A DNA stretch of 50,050 nt from Anaerovibrio slackiae (GTDB lineage: Bacteria; Bacillota; Negativicutes; Selenomonadales; Selenomonadaceae), in assembly GCF_009695585.1 (NCBI RefSeq), contig NZ_VUNR01000019.1, positions 1 through 50,050 on the forward strand, given 5' to 3'. Position numbers and translations under genes: made by a program. The notes under the pieces are model-generated. The model searched no databases, was not told the DNA's origin, and was given only the letters and a program-made list of their open reading frames with translations. Of this stretch, positions 14,993 to 24,658 are shown piece after piece (the first letter of the stretch is position 1; each line of letters starts with the position of its first letter).

Positions 14993-17468
14993 GATGAACT
15001 TATTTTCCAATACATACAAGAAAAAACACTTTTTGCGTGATGCAATGGTGTGGGGGACTTTGCATACAGGCAGATTGCCGGGAAGCAATGAAAAGGTAGC
15101 TATCGTACTGAACAAGGATGGTTCCTTTCAGCTGACTATGGCATATCATGGGCCGGATCTGGATTCGTCTATAGAGGCGGAGCTTTCGATGATAACAGTG
15201 CAGCTCAGCAAGGAATTTTGTTCGCTGCCTACAGATTATGTACTGTACTTTGAATCTCAGCGTGTGCCGTCGTTAGCATATCCCACAGAGCAGTACTTCC
15301 CTGATATGGTTACTAAGGCGATGGACAAGGAACGGGAGGTGCTGTTTTCTGATGGCGGTCACTATGAATCAAAATTTTATGTGACAATTTATTATCGCCC
15401 ACCATTGGACAGTGCCGAGAAAATGAAGGAAATATTCATTGAGGGGCGCAAGAAAAAGGTGGTTCATGCGGAGGATACGTTAGACAGGTTCCTGGAGCAG
15501 GTCAATAAGTTCTACATGGTAATAACAGGGCTGAGAATACCGATACGGCCCCTGACTGCTGATGAGACAGTTACCTATCTGCACTCTACCATATCGGATA
15601 ATCCGCGTCCCATAAAAGTACCAGGGAAGCCGCTTCTGCTGGACAGCTATCTCTATGATACGCCCCTATACGGTGGCCTGGAGCCGAAGCTGAACAAGCA
15701 GCATTTGCGGATTGTCGTGCCGGTTAAATATCCTCATGCAACGGCCTTCGGACTGCTGGATGCCCTGAATAATTTGGATTTTCCATATCGCTGGTCCACT
15801 CGCTGCTTCTGCATGACCAAGAACGATACCTTGAGCACGTTGGAAACCATGCGCAAGGCGTGGTATGCCAAGCTGCAGAGCTTTTGGAGCTATTTCATCC
15901 ACCGGGATGATCCAAACCTGGAAAGATACAATGATGAGCACGTGGAGGGACTGATTCACGAAATTAAAGAAGCAAGGCTGGCAGTAGAGGCCGATTCTTT
16001 TGGGTTTGTGTATTATACTACGGCGATTATTGTAGCATCAGATGATCCGGAGGAAGCGGATCAGAGAGCCAGGACTATCAAGCAGCTCATGCTGGATAGT
16101 GGCTTCAAAAAAGTCAGTGTGGAAACCCTGAATGCCGTGGAAGCCTGGATGGGTTCCTTGCCGGGGCTGGTGGGGAGAAATATCCGCAGGGAAATCATCA
16201 GTACCGGCAACCTGGTCCATCTTATGCCCATCTCTGCTATATGGGCTGGTAATGGCTATAACAGGCATCTTGAGGGGCCACCGCTTTTATACACGGAGAC
16301 CAATGGCAACACGCCTTTCAGGCTTAATCTCCATGTAGGCCAGATAGGGCATACCATGCTGGTGGGAGATACTGGTGCCGGTAAATCTGTGCATTTATGC
16401 TGCATAGAAGCGGCATTCCGGCGGTATAAAAATGCCAGGGTTATTATTTTTGATAACGGCAAGTCCAGCAAGGTGCTTACTTATGGGGTTGGAGGCAGGT
16501 TTTACGATTTGGCGGATGAAAGGAATGGCCTGTCCTTTCAGCCCCTTGCCCAGGTTGATAACCCTGACGAGAGGCAGTGGGCTATGGAGTGGCTGTGTGA
16601 TTTTCTGCAGGATGAAGGCATAGAGGTTATGCCGCATATCAAGAGCCTGATTAGGGAGGCTCTTTCAACCCTGTCCAGCCTGCCCAAAGAGCATAGGACC
16701 ATATCTACCTTTAAGGATTATATACAGAATGAGCATCTGAAGCAGGCTATTGCGCCTATGACGATGGGGAATGAATATGGCAGCATTTTTGATTCCAATA
16801 TTGATACCCTTGAGCTGAGCAGCTGGCAGAGTTTTGAAATGGGCAAGATTATCAACAAGCAGAATATCATCGGGCCTGTGCTGATGTATATTTTCCATCG
16901 CATCGAGAATATGCTGAAGGGGTATGATGGTCATGATGTGACACAGGATGGCCCTACACTGATAGTTTTGGACGAGTGCTGGATGTTCTTCAAAAATCCA
17001 CTTTTTGCGCTAAAGATAGAGGACTGGCTACGTACACTTAGAAAATTCAATGCTTCGGTTATTTTCGCAACCCAGTCCCTGGATGATGTGGTGAAGTCAC
17101 CGCTTTTTGATATTATTCTTGGTTCCTGCAAAACACATATCTTCCTGCCGGATGAGATGGCAATGGAGCCGAAAAGAAAGGCTGTTTATTCACAGTTCAA
17201 GCTTAATGAGCGGCAGATGGAAATTCTCTCTGTTGCGAAAAAGCAAAAGCATTATTACTACACTTCGCCCGAAGGTTCCAGGCTCTACGATTTGGGGCTG
17301 GAAAGCTGCCCTTTAAGCCTTGCCTATGTAGCCGTGGGCAAGAAAGACCTGGCATTGTGCGAGAAGATTATAGAGAATTATGGCTTGGAAAAGTTTAACC
17401 AATTCTGGTTAAAGGAACATGGATTGGACATACCAGGTACATTTGCAGCAAAAGAGGAGGCTGTCTGA
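14985..17468 (+). CDS. trbE: VirB4/TrbE-like T4SS ATPase
   Basis: This is an 827-residue VirB4 ATPase, which energises pilus assembly and substrate transfer at the inner membrane. The N-terminal CagE/TrbE domain covers about 1-410. SLPGLVGRN marks its end. The RecA-like domain has Walker A GDTGAGKS (about 461-468), Walker B LIVLDECW (about 659-666) and a following RKFNASVIFATQSLDD. ATG 14985 is chosen for the AGGAG at 14971-14975. The ORF extends further upstream, but only through out-of-frame coding sequence of the previous gene. It overlaps that gene by 8 bases. Confidence 0.93.
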   Translation: MYKMNLFSNTYKKKHFLRDAMVWGTLHTGRLPGSNEKVAIVLNKDGSFQLTMAYHGPDLDSSIEAELSMITVQLSKEFCSLPTDYVLYFESQRVPSLAYPTEQYFPDMVTKAMDKEREVLFSDGGHYESKFYVTIYYRPPLDSAEKMKEIFIEGRKKKVVHAEDTLDRFLEQVNKFYMVITGLRIPIRPLTADETVTYLHSTISDNPRPIKVPGKPLLLDSYLYDTPLYGGLEPKLNKQHLRIVVPVKYPHATAFGLLDALNNLDFPYRWSTRCFCMTKNDTLSTLETMRKAWYAKLQSFWSYFIHRDDPNLERYNDEHVEGLIHEIKEARLAVEADSFGFVYYTTAIIVASDDPEEADQRARTIKQLMLDSGFKKVSVETLNAVEAWMGSLPGLVGRNIRREIISTGNLVHLMPISAIWAGNGYNRHLEGPPLLYTETNGNTPFRLNLHVGQIGHTMLVGDTGAGKSVHLCCIEAAFRRYKNARVIIFDNGKSSKVLTYGVGGRFYDLADERNGLSFQPLAQVDNPDERQWAMEWLCDFLQDEGIEVMPHIKSLIREALSTLSSLPKEHRTISTFKDYIQNEHLKQAIAPMTMGNEYGSIFDSNIDTLELSSWQSFEMGKIINKQNIIGPVLMYIFHRIENMLKGYDGHDVTQDGPTLIVLDECWMFFKNPLFALKIEDWLRTLRKFNASVIFATQSLDDVVKSPLFDIILGSCKTHIFLPDEMAMEPKRKAVYSQFKLNERQMEILSVAKKQKHYYYTSPEGSRLYDLGLESCPLSLAYVAVGKKDLALCEKIIENYGLEKFNQFWLKEHGLDIPGTFAAKEEAV

Positions 17469-17514
17469 TGTTGTCAAAGGAAATAATCGTGACATATAAG
17501 GAAAGGGGGAGCAG

Positions 17515-19959
17515 ATGATGGAATCGCTGACTCATGCGTATCTGCGCCTGATTGATAAGTTAGAGGTGAATGACAAGGTAGCAAACAGCAAAGCTGCTTT
17601 GCTGCATCAGGCACAGAGCCGGAATATCAAGCCGGAAGAATATATGGCGCAGCACAGGGAAGATATTGTCAAGATTTACAAGCAGGCTGATTTGTCAGTT
17701 ATATGTGATTTGATGGATATCGGTTATTCTTGGCGCGATGTCATGGAGAATTACGCCAATAATCCCATGATTATCAATGAATATGATGATGCTGCATTAA
17801 TTAAGCAATATACAGATGAGGTCATAGAGCTTGTCAATGCCGAGAGGCATAAGCGGTCAAAAACCGACTTTGTTGAAGCATCAGATGCTTTTGAGCGAAT
17901 CAAGAAAAATCTGAGCAAAAAGTATATGGATGATGATAATTCATTCAGTGAATATCATGATGGCGAAATTGTAATCAGCATGCTGGTAAATGAAGGATAT
18001 CCAGAAAAGACAGTCGCTGATGTGCTGATGAAAAATACTGAGCATGATGAGATATACATCAAAAGCCTCATGGAAAAGTGCATGGTGGTCAAGCGTGCCT
18101 ATTCAGATATCCAGGCCGCACCGCCGCTTGCAAAGGCACGCAATGAGTTTGACGTATATCGCTCCCTGGCAAAGGAGCACATGGCAAAGCTGGGCATCAA
18201 AACCCTGTCCTACAGTGATGATATGGCAATTTTTGAACAGCTGAAGGCAATCAAGCTCCCGGATAAATTTATCCGCACGGCCATGCTCAAAGCATCGCCT
18301 GTAGCCAATGAGCCGGGCAGAAAAAACGAGGCTTATGTGGAGGCTGTTCTCAGCGGAGACAGCAACCACAGCGAGTTTTCAGATGGCCTGGCACGTCAGC
18401 CGGTGGTAGATGTTGAGCAGGAGTATAAGGCTCTTATTGAAATATATAATAGCAAGCTCAAGAAAAAGGGCATTACTGATGGCGTAAAAGAGGGCATCAA
18501 CAGGGTTTATTTTGATACATTGGCGGTCAAGGAGCTGTTTAACAAGCATTATTCTGAGGCGGATATTGTCCGGGTATTGAAGGAATTTAGCCCGGAGGAT
18601 GCAGCACGGTCATTTCCCGGCTATACCCTTTGGGTAATGACTAAAGCCAGGAAACTTATTGAAAAGGAAGAATATATCCTCAGCAAGCCGCCTATTATCC
18701 TGCCGGAAGGAAGCTATAGTGAGGTAATTGCCCAGGGATTTGCGCCCAAGGATATTATTATCTCCCTGCTGCAAAAACGCCTGGAGCTGAATCCGAGCAT
18801 GAGGCATGTTCTGCATAAAAATTTTGTAGATAAGGATTTGGCAGAGAGCGCACTTAGCAGGTATCCGGATTTTGACCTCGATGCTATGCGGGGCGTATTT
18901 GCAAACTTTCCCAGAGCTATTATCTTGTCTGGCAGCAAGATGGCGGAGGAAAAGAACTATGTGGAAAATGTCGTAGAAACGGCGAAGAAGCGCATTGACA
19001 AGCAAAAAGAAACAAACAAGGAGAGCGAGCAGCTGAAGGAGGCATTTCGCCAGAAGCAGGATGTGCTGCATCAGGGCGTGACAGGGGAAACGGCCAGCAT
19101 GAAGATGCCAATTTATCATGTGGGCAGGGCTGCACTGTCAATGATGCAGAATAACACCGATGAGATGGTTTTGCGCAAGATGATCATCAGCAACGTGGAT
19201 GCGCCGGAAGATCAGATGGAAGCTATTACCAACAGCATCATCAAGAAGAACAGGGAAGTGCTGAACAGGATGAAGATCGTGGAGGAACATATTCCATCCG
19301 GGCAGGATAAAAGCGTTTCAGCCAGGATTTTTTATCTCAATCGCCTGGCACTGCAGCACGAACTCAGAAAGTCTATTAACGCCAGCATGGACCCGGAAAT
19401 AGTCAAGGATATGCTGGCTGCAAAGGTTTATAAAAAGACAGAGATCAAAGATGTTGTGCAGGAGCTTTCCCCTATCGCTGCTCAGCCAGGCAGGGGGAGT
19501 GACTATTATATGGAGTATGTCTATCCGACAGCTGTCAGCCTGTTCAGGACGGAAAAAGAAAAGCTCAAAACTTATCATCCGTCACCTCGGCAGCAGAAAG
19601 AGGAGAATGCTGACAGGGAGTATGAATATCATAAGCAGCAGATTCTTGAAGCTATCGCCTTGCCATTTGAGACGGCTATGGATGTGCTGATAGCAGAGAC
19701 TATGCTTCTGCAGGGCTATCCTGAGTATGAGATTGCCGGGGCGTTGGATGAGTGTTCACCGTGCCGGGAGAATCAGGAAAACTATGGCTTGTCTGTTACG
19801 AAAAATGCTGCCAGCAAAAGCATTGTGGAGGAGCGGGAGACTATTGTTGAAACTACTATAGAGAATACCTATGAGGACAATAGCCTGGTCAATAGCCGCG
19901 TTCTCAGCAGAAATGTGACAGAAAATATAAGAAGTACAGTTGTGGAAGGTGGCAGTTAA
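17515..19959 (+). CDS. Unknown all-helical repeat protein in the transfer operon
   Basis: The 814-residue protein has no signal peptide or membrane segment and is not recognised as a whole. It contains at least five copies of a helical module: a hydrophobic helix, a Gly/Tyr turn, then a helix ending in SP or a variant. Examples are near residues 240-275 (TAMLKASPVANEPG), 335-375 (ADIVRVLKEFSPEDA), 640-675 (KDVVQELSPIAAQPGRG) and 735-765 (YEIAGALDECSPC). The same module ends the protein at 3170 and occurs twice in the one at 21557. It lies between virB4 and virB1, so a cytoplasmic role tied to the T4SS, perhaps a scaffold or DNA-processing partner, is likely but inferred. Confidence 0.7.
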   Translation: MMESLTHAYLRLIDKLEVNDKVANSKAALLHQAQSRNIKPEEYMAQHREDIVKIYKQADLSVICDLMDIGYSWRDVMENYANNPMIINEYDDAALIKQYTDEVIELVNAERHKRSKTDFVEASDAFERIKKNLSKKYMDDDNSFSEYHDGEIVISMLVNEGYPEKTVADVLMKNTEHDEIYIKSLMEKCMVVKRAYSDIQAAPPLAKARNEFDVYRSLAKEHMAKLGIKTLSYSDDMAIFEQLKAIKLPDKFIRTAMLKASPVANEPGRKNEAYVEAVLSGDSNHSEFSDGLARQPVVDVEQEYKALIEIYNSKLKKKGITDGVKEGINRVYFDTLAVKELFNKHYSEADIVRVLKEFSPEDAARSFPGYTLWVMTKARKLIEKEEYILSKPPIILPEGSYSEVIAQGFAPKDIIISLLQKRLELNPSMRHVLHKNFVDKDLAESALSRYPDFDLDAMRGVFANFPRAIILSGSKMAEEKNYVENVVETAKKRIDKQKETNKESEQLKEAFRQKQDVLHQGVTGETASMKMPIYHVGRAALSMMQNNTDEMVLRKMIISNVDAPEDQMEAITNSIIKKNREVLNRMKIVEEHIPSGQDKSVSARIFYLNRLALQHELRKSINASMDPEIVKDMLAAKVYKKTEIKDVVQELSPIAAQPGRGSDYYMEYVYPTAVSLFRTEKEKLKTYHPSPRQQKEENADREYEYHKQQILEAIALPFETAMDVLIAETMLLQGYPEYEIAGALDECSPCRENQENYGLSVTKNAASKSIVEERETIVETTIENTYEDNSLVNSRVLSRNVTENIRSTVVEGGS

Positions 19960-19965
19960 GTCTTG

Positions 19966-20562
19966 ATGAACAGGTTGCAGGAAATCAAGCAATCCATATA
20001 TGATACGGTGTCAGCGATCATTTTTTGGATGGTATTAATTTTTTCTATTGCTTTTGGCATTGCCATGCAGGATGCTGAAGCGGCAGAGGTTTCAGATGTG
20101 ATTGCCGGAGATATAAGCTGCTACAACAGTAACAGTACCCAAATTTACTGGATAACGGATGCTATCTGCTACGCTTCTTCCCTCTATCAGGTAGATCCTC
20201 TGCTGGTTACTGCTGTGATGGAAACAGAAAGCCATTTTTCCTTTGGCACTTTTTATACAACTTCTTCGGCAGGGGCTATCGGATTGATGCAGCTTATGCC
20301 TGGGACAGCTGCTGCCATAGGCGTAGATCCATACGATCCGCTAGGCAATATCGTTGGCGGTACGGCATATCTCAGGAACATGCTGGATGATTTTTCCGGC
20401 TATGGTGAATATGCCGTGACCAATGCAGTGGCTGCATATAATGCAGGCCCGGCTGCTGTGACTGCTTATGGCGGCTGTCCGCCATATAGTGAGACGCAAA
20501 ATTATGTTATCCGTGTGTCAGATGCCTACAACAGGCTTCTGACATCTTACTACAGCCAATAA
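19966..20562 (+). CDS. VirB1-like lytic transglycosylase
   Basis: The 198-residue protein has an N-terminal hydrophobic segment (about 15-36, ending AEAAE), then a soluble lytic transglycosylase fold. The catalytic glutamate is in VTAVMETESHF, and the conserved GAIGLMQLMPGTA and NAVAAYNAGPAAV motifs are intact. It would open peptidoglycan locally for T4SS assembly. ATG 19966 or the TTG just before it are both possible. Four cysteines frame the domain. It sits between the helical repeat protein and virB5. Confidence 0.88.
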   Translation: MNRLQEIKQSIYDTVSAIIFWMVLIFSIAFGIAMQDAEAAEVSDVIAGDISCYNSNSTQIYWITDAICYASSLYQVDPLLVTAVMETESHFSFGTFYTTSSAGAIGLMQLMPGTAAAIGVDPYDPLGNIVGGTAYLRNMLDDFSGYGEYAVTNAVAAYNAGPAAVTAYGGCPPYSETQNYVIRVSDAYNRLLTSYYSQ

Positions 20563-20576
20563 AGGGGGCGTTTATT

Positions 20577-21371
20577 ATGCTGCGGAGCATATCAAGAAAC
20601 AAGAAAAAGGCAATAATTTTGGGAGTATTTCTGGGAGCTGCATCTTTTGTAGGTGGTTCATTGCTGGCAACCAAAAATACTAATGCAGCGGTGCTGGTAC
20701 ACGATGATGAAAATATAGCCCAGGCTATCGAAACCGTTGCCAATACTTATAACATACTGACCAATCTCCAAAAGCAGCTGCTGATAGATATCCTGAATAA
20801 CAAAAAGCTGGATGCAGGCAAGTGGCTTGCCATATTGAAAGGCCAGGCAGAAGCAGAGGCGCAGAATAGCAATGGTGATTTCTGCAAAACTCCGGCTGAA
20901 TTGTCCCAATCCGGGGAGCTGCCGGGAGTATTGAATCGTCATTCCACTCCGACAGCGGTCATGGCATCGACGATAGGCAGGGTGCAGGATGTCATCAATG
21001 GCAATAATGCTGAGTTTTGGCAAAATTCTAATGACAGGGCATTTACCAGGGCAGCTGCAGTTGAAGCAAGCCTCAAGGACACTGCCCAGACTGCAAGCAA
21101 TGTGCAGTATTCAGATGCGGAGCTGGCAAAGAGCATCGATGATGCCCTGGAAGCAGCCAATAATGCTGAAGGCATCATGCAGGTGGAGCAGGCAAATGCA
21201 GTGATAGCTGCAGCTCAGGTGCGGAGCATTCAGAATGGCAATCTGATATTGGCACAGATGGCAGCTTCCACTGCCCAGGTTCAGGCTGCGAATAATATGG
21301 AAGATACCATGCGGCGCAAGGCAGAGCAGGTGGCACATCAAAAACTGGACGAATGGGTTAAGAGTTTTTAA
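20577..21371 (+). CDS. trbJ: VirB5/TrbJ-like minor pilus protein (first copy)
   Basis: The 264-residue protein has a clear signal peptide (basic NKKKA, hydrophobic core, cleavage near NTNAA|VLV). It is mainly helical. VLVHDDENIAQAIETVANTYNILTNLQKQL near the mature N-terminus is typical of TrbJ. The C-terminal half is Ala/Gln-rich helix (VIAAAQVRSIQNGNLILAQMAAS), as in VirB5. VirB5 proteins decorate the T4SS pilus tip. AAGGGGGCG precedes the ATG. A second, dissimilar VirB5 candidate lies at 43648. Confidence 0.8.
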   Translation: MLRSISRNKKKAIILGVFLGAASFVGGSLLATKNTNAAVLVHDDENIAQAIETVANTYNILTNLQKQLLIDILNNKKLDAGKWLAILKGQAEAEAQNSNGDFCKTPAELSQSGELPGVLNRHSTPTAVMASTIGRVQDVINGNNAEFWQNSNDRAFTRAAAVEASLKDTAQTASNVQYSDAELAKSIDDALEAANNAEGIMQVEQANAVIAAAQVRSIQNGNLILAQMAASTAQVQAANNMEDTMRRKAEQVAHQKLDEWVKSF

Positions 21372-21381
21372 AAGGATATGT

Positions 21382-21530
21382 TCTGTTCAAAGTGGACAGA
21401 ATATACGTCTTGTTCAATTTGAACAGATCGTTTGTTGTGTCCAAATCGGACAGAAAATATGTTTATGCTAAAGAGAATGTTTATTCTGTCTAATTTGGAC
21501 AGATTATCAGTTCTGTTCAAATCGGACAGA
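21382..21530. repeat. Cluster of five 19-bp TCTGTYCAA palindromes
   Basis: Copies lie at 21382-21400, 21409-21427, 21436-21454, 21485-21503 and 21512-21530. Centre-to-centre distances are 27, 27, 49 and 27 bases. The half-site consensus is TCTGTYCAA, with Y varying between copies. The cluster fills the gap between virB5 and the next gene, with no terminator visible. It may be an operator, an iteron-type origin or a partition site. Confidence 0.75.
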
Positions 21531-21556
21531 ACATAAAGTAGAAGGGAGCAGGAGTT

Positions 21557-23032
21557 ATGGCATTGGAGCTTTCTGTTGAGTTTAGCTTGGAAGACAGCCT
21601 GAAAGATTGCTACACGGATGATTTGCTGTATGAGATGGTTGATGATCCAATGGAAGCCATTCAAAAGGCAGGCGCAGTGGCAGATGTGCTGATGGATATG
21701 AGTGCAACTGATGAAGATATATATTACGCATTTTTAAAGGAAGCATTGCATGGGGAAAATTATTTTTATAAGAGCGAGGCAGAGGAAAATGTCCTGAATT
21801 TTGCCATTGCCGAAAAAATGCTTCATGCCAATATGGACTACCAGTCAATCATTCGTTGCATGTCCTATTCTCCTATGTTTGCAGGTTCAGGCAAGAGAGA
21901 TTTCAAGAAAAGGTGGGACAAGGCAACATCCTTTACCTGCCTGGCTGTAAATCCTGTTTTATCCTTCACTGATATGGTACAGGCAAAGCCGTTGGCACTG
22001 ATAAATATACATGCTGACGAGCCTGGGGAAATATATAGCAGCTGCCTGAAGACTGTATTGTGCAAGATGCCTAATCTTACAATCCAGTCTGCAGATGAGG
22101 AAATTGTCAGATTGCTTTTAAATGCAGGTGTTAAGGAAGATGACAGGCTTTTGCACCAGATTATGAGCAATTCACTGAATTTCAACTTCAGCAATTCAGA
22201 TGACCTTGTTGTACGGCATGAACATAACAAAATTGTCGGTGAAAAGCTGGATAACTTTTTGGCAGAGGCAGTCAGAAAGACAAAGGAAGCCCCGGGGCCA
22301 TTTAAGGTTAAAAAGTTGTCTGATCAGGAAATTTATGATGATATGCAGCAGAAGATTCGCGCCATGAAGGAGCTGCACGAAAAGGGAGATGGGTTCCAGT
22401 ATTGGCAGACAGCCATCAATATCATCAGTGATACCATGTCCCGGCTGCAGCATCTGCAAAATATGGGAAAGACACTGAATATCTGGGCTGTGGGGCTGGA
22501 AAGAGCTTCGATGGAGCTTGGCCTGAATGCCAGTCCTGATAAGGAGCTGCAGGCAAATATCAAGGCTTTGCTTCAATCCATCAAGGATGTGCAGGAGGAG
22601 AGGAAGCAATGGAATGCTTTTTGGCCCCTGTATGCCAAGATAGAGATGTGTTCTAAGGAACTTATGAAGAAAATGGCTGAGTTGCAGCAGCAAAATCCCC
22701 TGATGAAGCTGCCGGAGGTTCAGCACGCGGAACCACTGTCAGATGTCATTCACCGGGAAAGCATAGCTGCGGAGGTCTTGTATTTTGCTGCATTAAAGGA
22801 TGTAGTAACAAAAAATTCCGGTGTAACCCAGGATGAAGCTGATAACTTGATTATAGAAAAATTGCTGGCGGCAAGGCGGAGCGAAGATGATGTGATGCTG
22901 GCGGTCAGTCATTCACCATGCTTTAGGAATCTGAATCGTACCCAGGCGATGGGAGCCGCCCAAACAATGGTGGATGCGGTTGCAGGCAGGATAGGGCAGG
23001 GGGATAAGAAAGAGGAGATGAAGTGCAGATGA
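21557..23032 (+). CDS. Unknown helical protein with 'SP' modules
   Basis: This 491-residue cytoplasmic-looking protein is not recognised. It carries two clear copies of the helical module shared with the proteins at 3170 and 17515. One is at about residues 75-115 (AEKMLHANMDYQSIIRCM then SYSPMFAG). The other is near the C-terminus, about 435-480 (LIIEKLLAARRSEDDVM then SHSPCFRN). A central region (about 240-400) is predicted coiled coil (Gln/Lys/Glu-rich). GGGAGCAGG precedes its ATG. It overlaps virB6 by a coupled ATGA. The five palindromes directly upstream suggest it could be individually regulated within the operon. Confidence 0.68.
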   Translation: MALELSVEFSLEDSLKDCYTDDLLYEMVDDPMEAIQKAGAVADVLMDMSATDEDIYYAFLKEALHGENYFYKSEAEENVLNFAIAEKMLHANMDYQSIIRCMSYSPMFAGSGKRDFKKRWDKATSFTCLAVNPVLSFTDMVQAKPLALINIHADEPGEIYSSCLKTVLCKMPNLTIQSADEEIVRLLLNAGVKEDDRLLHQIMSNSLNFNFSNSDDLVVRHEHNKIVGEKLDNFLAEAVRKTKEAPGPFKVKKLSDQEIYDDMQQKIRAMKELHEKGDGFQYWQTAINIISDTMSRLQHLQNMGKTLNIWAVGLERASMELGLNASPDKELQANIKALLQSIKDVQEERKQWNAFWPLYAKIEMCSKELMKKMAELQQQNPLMKLPEVQHAEPLSDVIHRESIAAEVLYFAALKDVVTKNSGVTQDEADNLIIEKLLAARRSEDDVMLAVSHSPCFRNLNRTQAMGAAQTMVDAVAGRIGQGDKKEEMKCR

Positions 23033-24606
23033 GTAAAATAAAACCAAATTTGATGTTGCTGGGGCTGGCAGCCATAGCTATATGGTACATGCTGGACTGT
23101 GGTACAGCCCTGGCAGCCAGTGATGATTCCATGCGACTTATAGAGCAGGGCACTGGCATGGATACGGCATTTGATAATACATTGAAGGATTTAGCCAAGG
23201 GCTTTGTGCTTTTGTCCAGGATTATAGGTGTCTGCATGACAGGTGCCGGCATTTTGATGTATTTCATCGGGCTGGAGCAGTTCCCAAAGATGGCTTTCAA
23301 TTGGATTTTAGGCATTGGTCTGGCTATGAATTTTGGTTCAGTGCTTATGGCTATTGGGGTAGACCATATGATTGCTGCCTCCGGGGGAGGGGCGCATACC
23401 GTGCCGCCTTTGCAGGTGGATTTAAAGCAGGGTGCAGACGGGCCGACAGATATATTGTCTCAGACATTCAATTACATTAAAGATCAGGTGGTCTTACCCG
23501 GCTCCAGGGCAGTTCTGCCTATTGCTCTAAAGCTTTTGGTAATCCTGACCATTATTCAGGCTTCTTATGATGTTGCCTTCAAATTAATTTCTGGTGACAA
23601 GATAAAATACCTAATCTCTGTAGTTGTGAAATTTTGCATTATAGTATTCATTGAACAGAACTGGCTGGATGGCATGAATTTGATGGGGGCATTGTCCCAT
23701 GGTTTTGAGGCATTGGGATATGCCATGTCCAATGCAGGCCTGGATTTAAGCCCTGACAGCATAGTCAATAATGGGATGATTATATTCAATATGTTTTGGC
23801 CAACAGAGAATGATTCCATAGGAATTGCAGGAGCAAAGCTGGTCATTACCATCCTGACAGTTGGTTTGCTTTTGGTAACAGCAGTAGACATGTTCATGGC
23901 GCGGATGGAATTTTATTTGATGGCGATGATGGTGATGCCGCTGTTGCCGTTCATGATTACCAGCAAGTTCAGTTTTCTTTCGGACAAGGCTATAGGCTTG
24001 ATGCTCAACCTGGCAATCAAGGTATGTACCATAGCCTGCATGACAGGGATTATGGTGCCATTCTTCAATGCTTATATAAAGGATTTGCAGCAGGCAGAAG
24101 GTGTTGGTGATTCTTTAGTTATAATGCTGCAGGTATTTTTGGCATCCTTGCTGATGTATTTGCTGACAAAGAATATCTCCAACATAGTATCCGGCCTGCT
24201 CAGTGGCCAACCGTCCCTCGGTGGCAGCATGATGACAGCACAGCTGAAGAATACCGCTAAAAGTGCCGTGGATGCTGGGGCATCTGTTGCTACAGGCGGT
24301 GCCAGCTTTGCCGGAAGGGCTGGTGCAGCCTACAGAAATAATGCAAAATTCGGTAAAGGTATGCTTCGTGATATAGGTTTGTCCTATATGAATGAGATGG
24401 GGGCTATAGGTGGTCTGAAAAATGCAAAATACTCCGGGGCACAGTCTGTAACTGCTGCAAGGCAGGGGAAGACAGTAACAATGTTCCTGGATGAACAAAG
24501 GAAGCAGGCGGCACAGGCTGTTGAGCGAGTGGAGGAATTGGAAAAGAAGGTTGATACTATGGCCAATCCAACAAATAAGCCGAATACGCCAAAGAGTGAG
24601 AGCTAA
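23029..24606 (+). CDS. trbL: VirB6/TrbL-like polytopic T4SS protein
   Basis: The 525-residue protein has a signal-like N-terminus (LGLAAIAIWYMLDCGTALA) and a periplasmic segment. At least six transmembrane helices lie between about 60 and 400, including GFVLLSRIIGVCMTGAGILMYFIG and a cluster around 290-390. The cytoplasmic tail (about 400-525) is Ala/Gly-rich and then charged, as in TrbL. VirB6 forms part of the inner-membrane channel. The start overlaps the previous stop as ATGA. The operon ends here at a strong bidirectional terminator. Confidence 0.85.
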   Translation: MSKIKPNLMLLGLAAIAIWYMLDCGTALAASDDSMRLIEQGTGMDTAFDNTLKDLAKGFVLLSRIIGVCMTGAGILMYFIGLEQFPKMAFNWILGIGLAMNFGSVLMAIGVDHMIAASGGGAHTVPPLQVDLKQGADGPTDILSQTFNYIKDQVVLPGSRAVLPIALKLLVILTIIQASYDVAFKLISGDKIKYLISVVVKFCIIVFIEQNWLDGMNLMGALSHGFEALGYAMSNAGLDLSPDSIVNNGMIIFNMFWPTENDSIGIAGAKLVITILTVGLLLVTAVDMFMARMEFYLMAMMVMPLLPFMITSKFSFLSDKAIGLMLNLAIKVCTIACMTGIMVPFFNAYIKDLQQAEGVGDSLVIMLQVFLASLLMYLLTKNISNIVSGLLSGQPSLGGSMMTAQLKNTAKSAVDAGASVATGGASFAGRAGAAYRNNAKFGKGMLRDIGLSYMNEMGAIGGLKNAKYSGAQSVTAARQGKTVTMFLDEQRKQAAQAVERVEELEKKVDTMANPTNKPNTPKSES

Positions 24607-24608
24607 AT

Positions 24609-24658
24609 AAAAAGAGTTTATTACGGTAATACATTGTTTGCTGTAATAAACTCTTTTT
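24609..24658. terminator. Bidirectional terminator after virB6
   Basis: A perfect 16-bp stem, AAAAAGAGTTTATTAC / GTAATAAACTCTTTTT, has T runs on both strands. It closes the virB2-virB6 operon and also the minus-strand gene at 24659-24985. Confidence 0.85.

Noticed and set aside
21382-21530. CRISPR array
   Set aside because: The repeats are 19-bp imperfect palindromes with 8- or 30-base gaps, and matching single copies lie far away. There are no spacers of uniform length and no cas genes.
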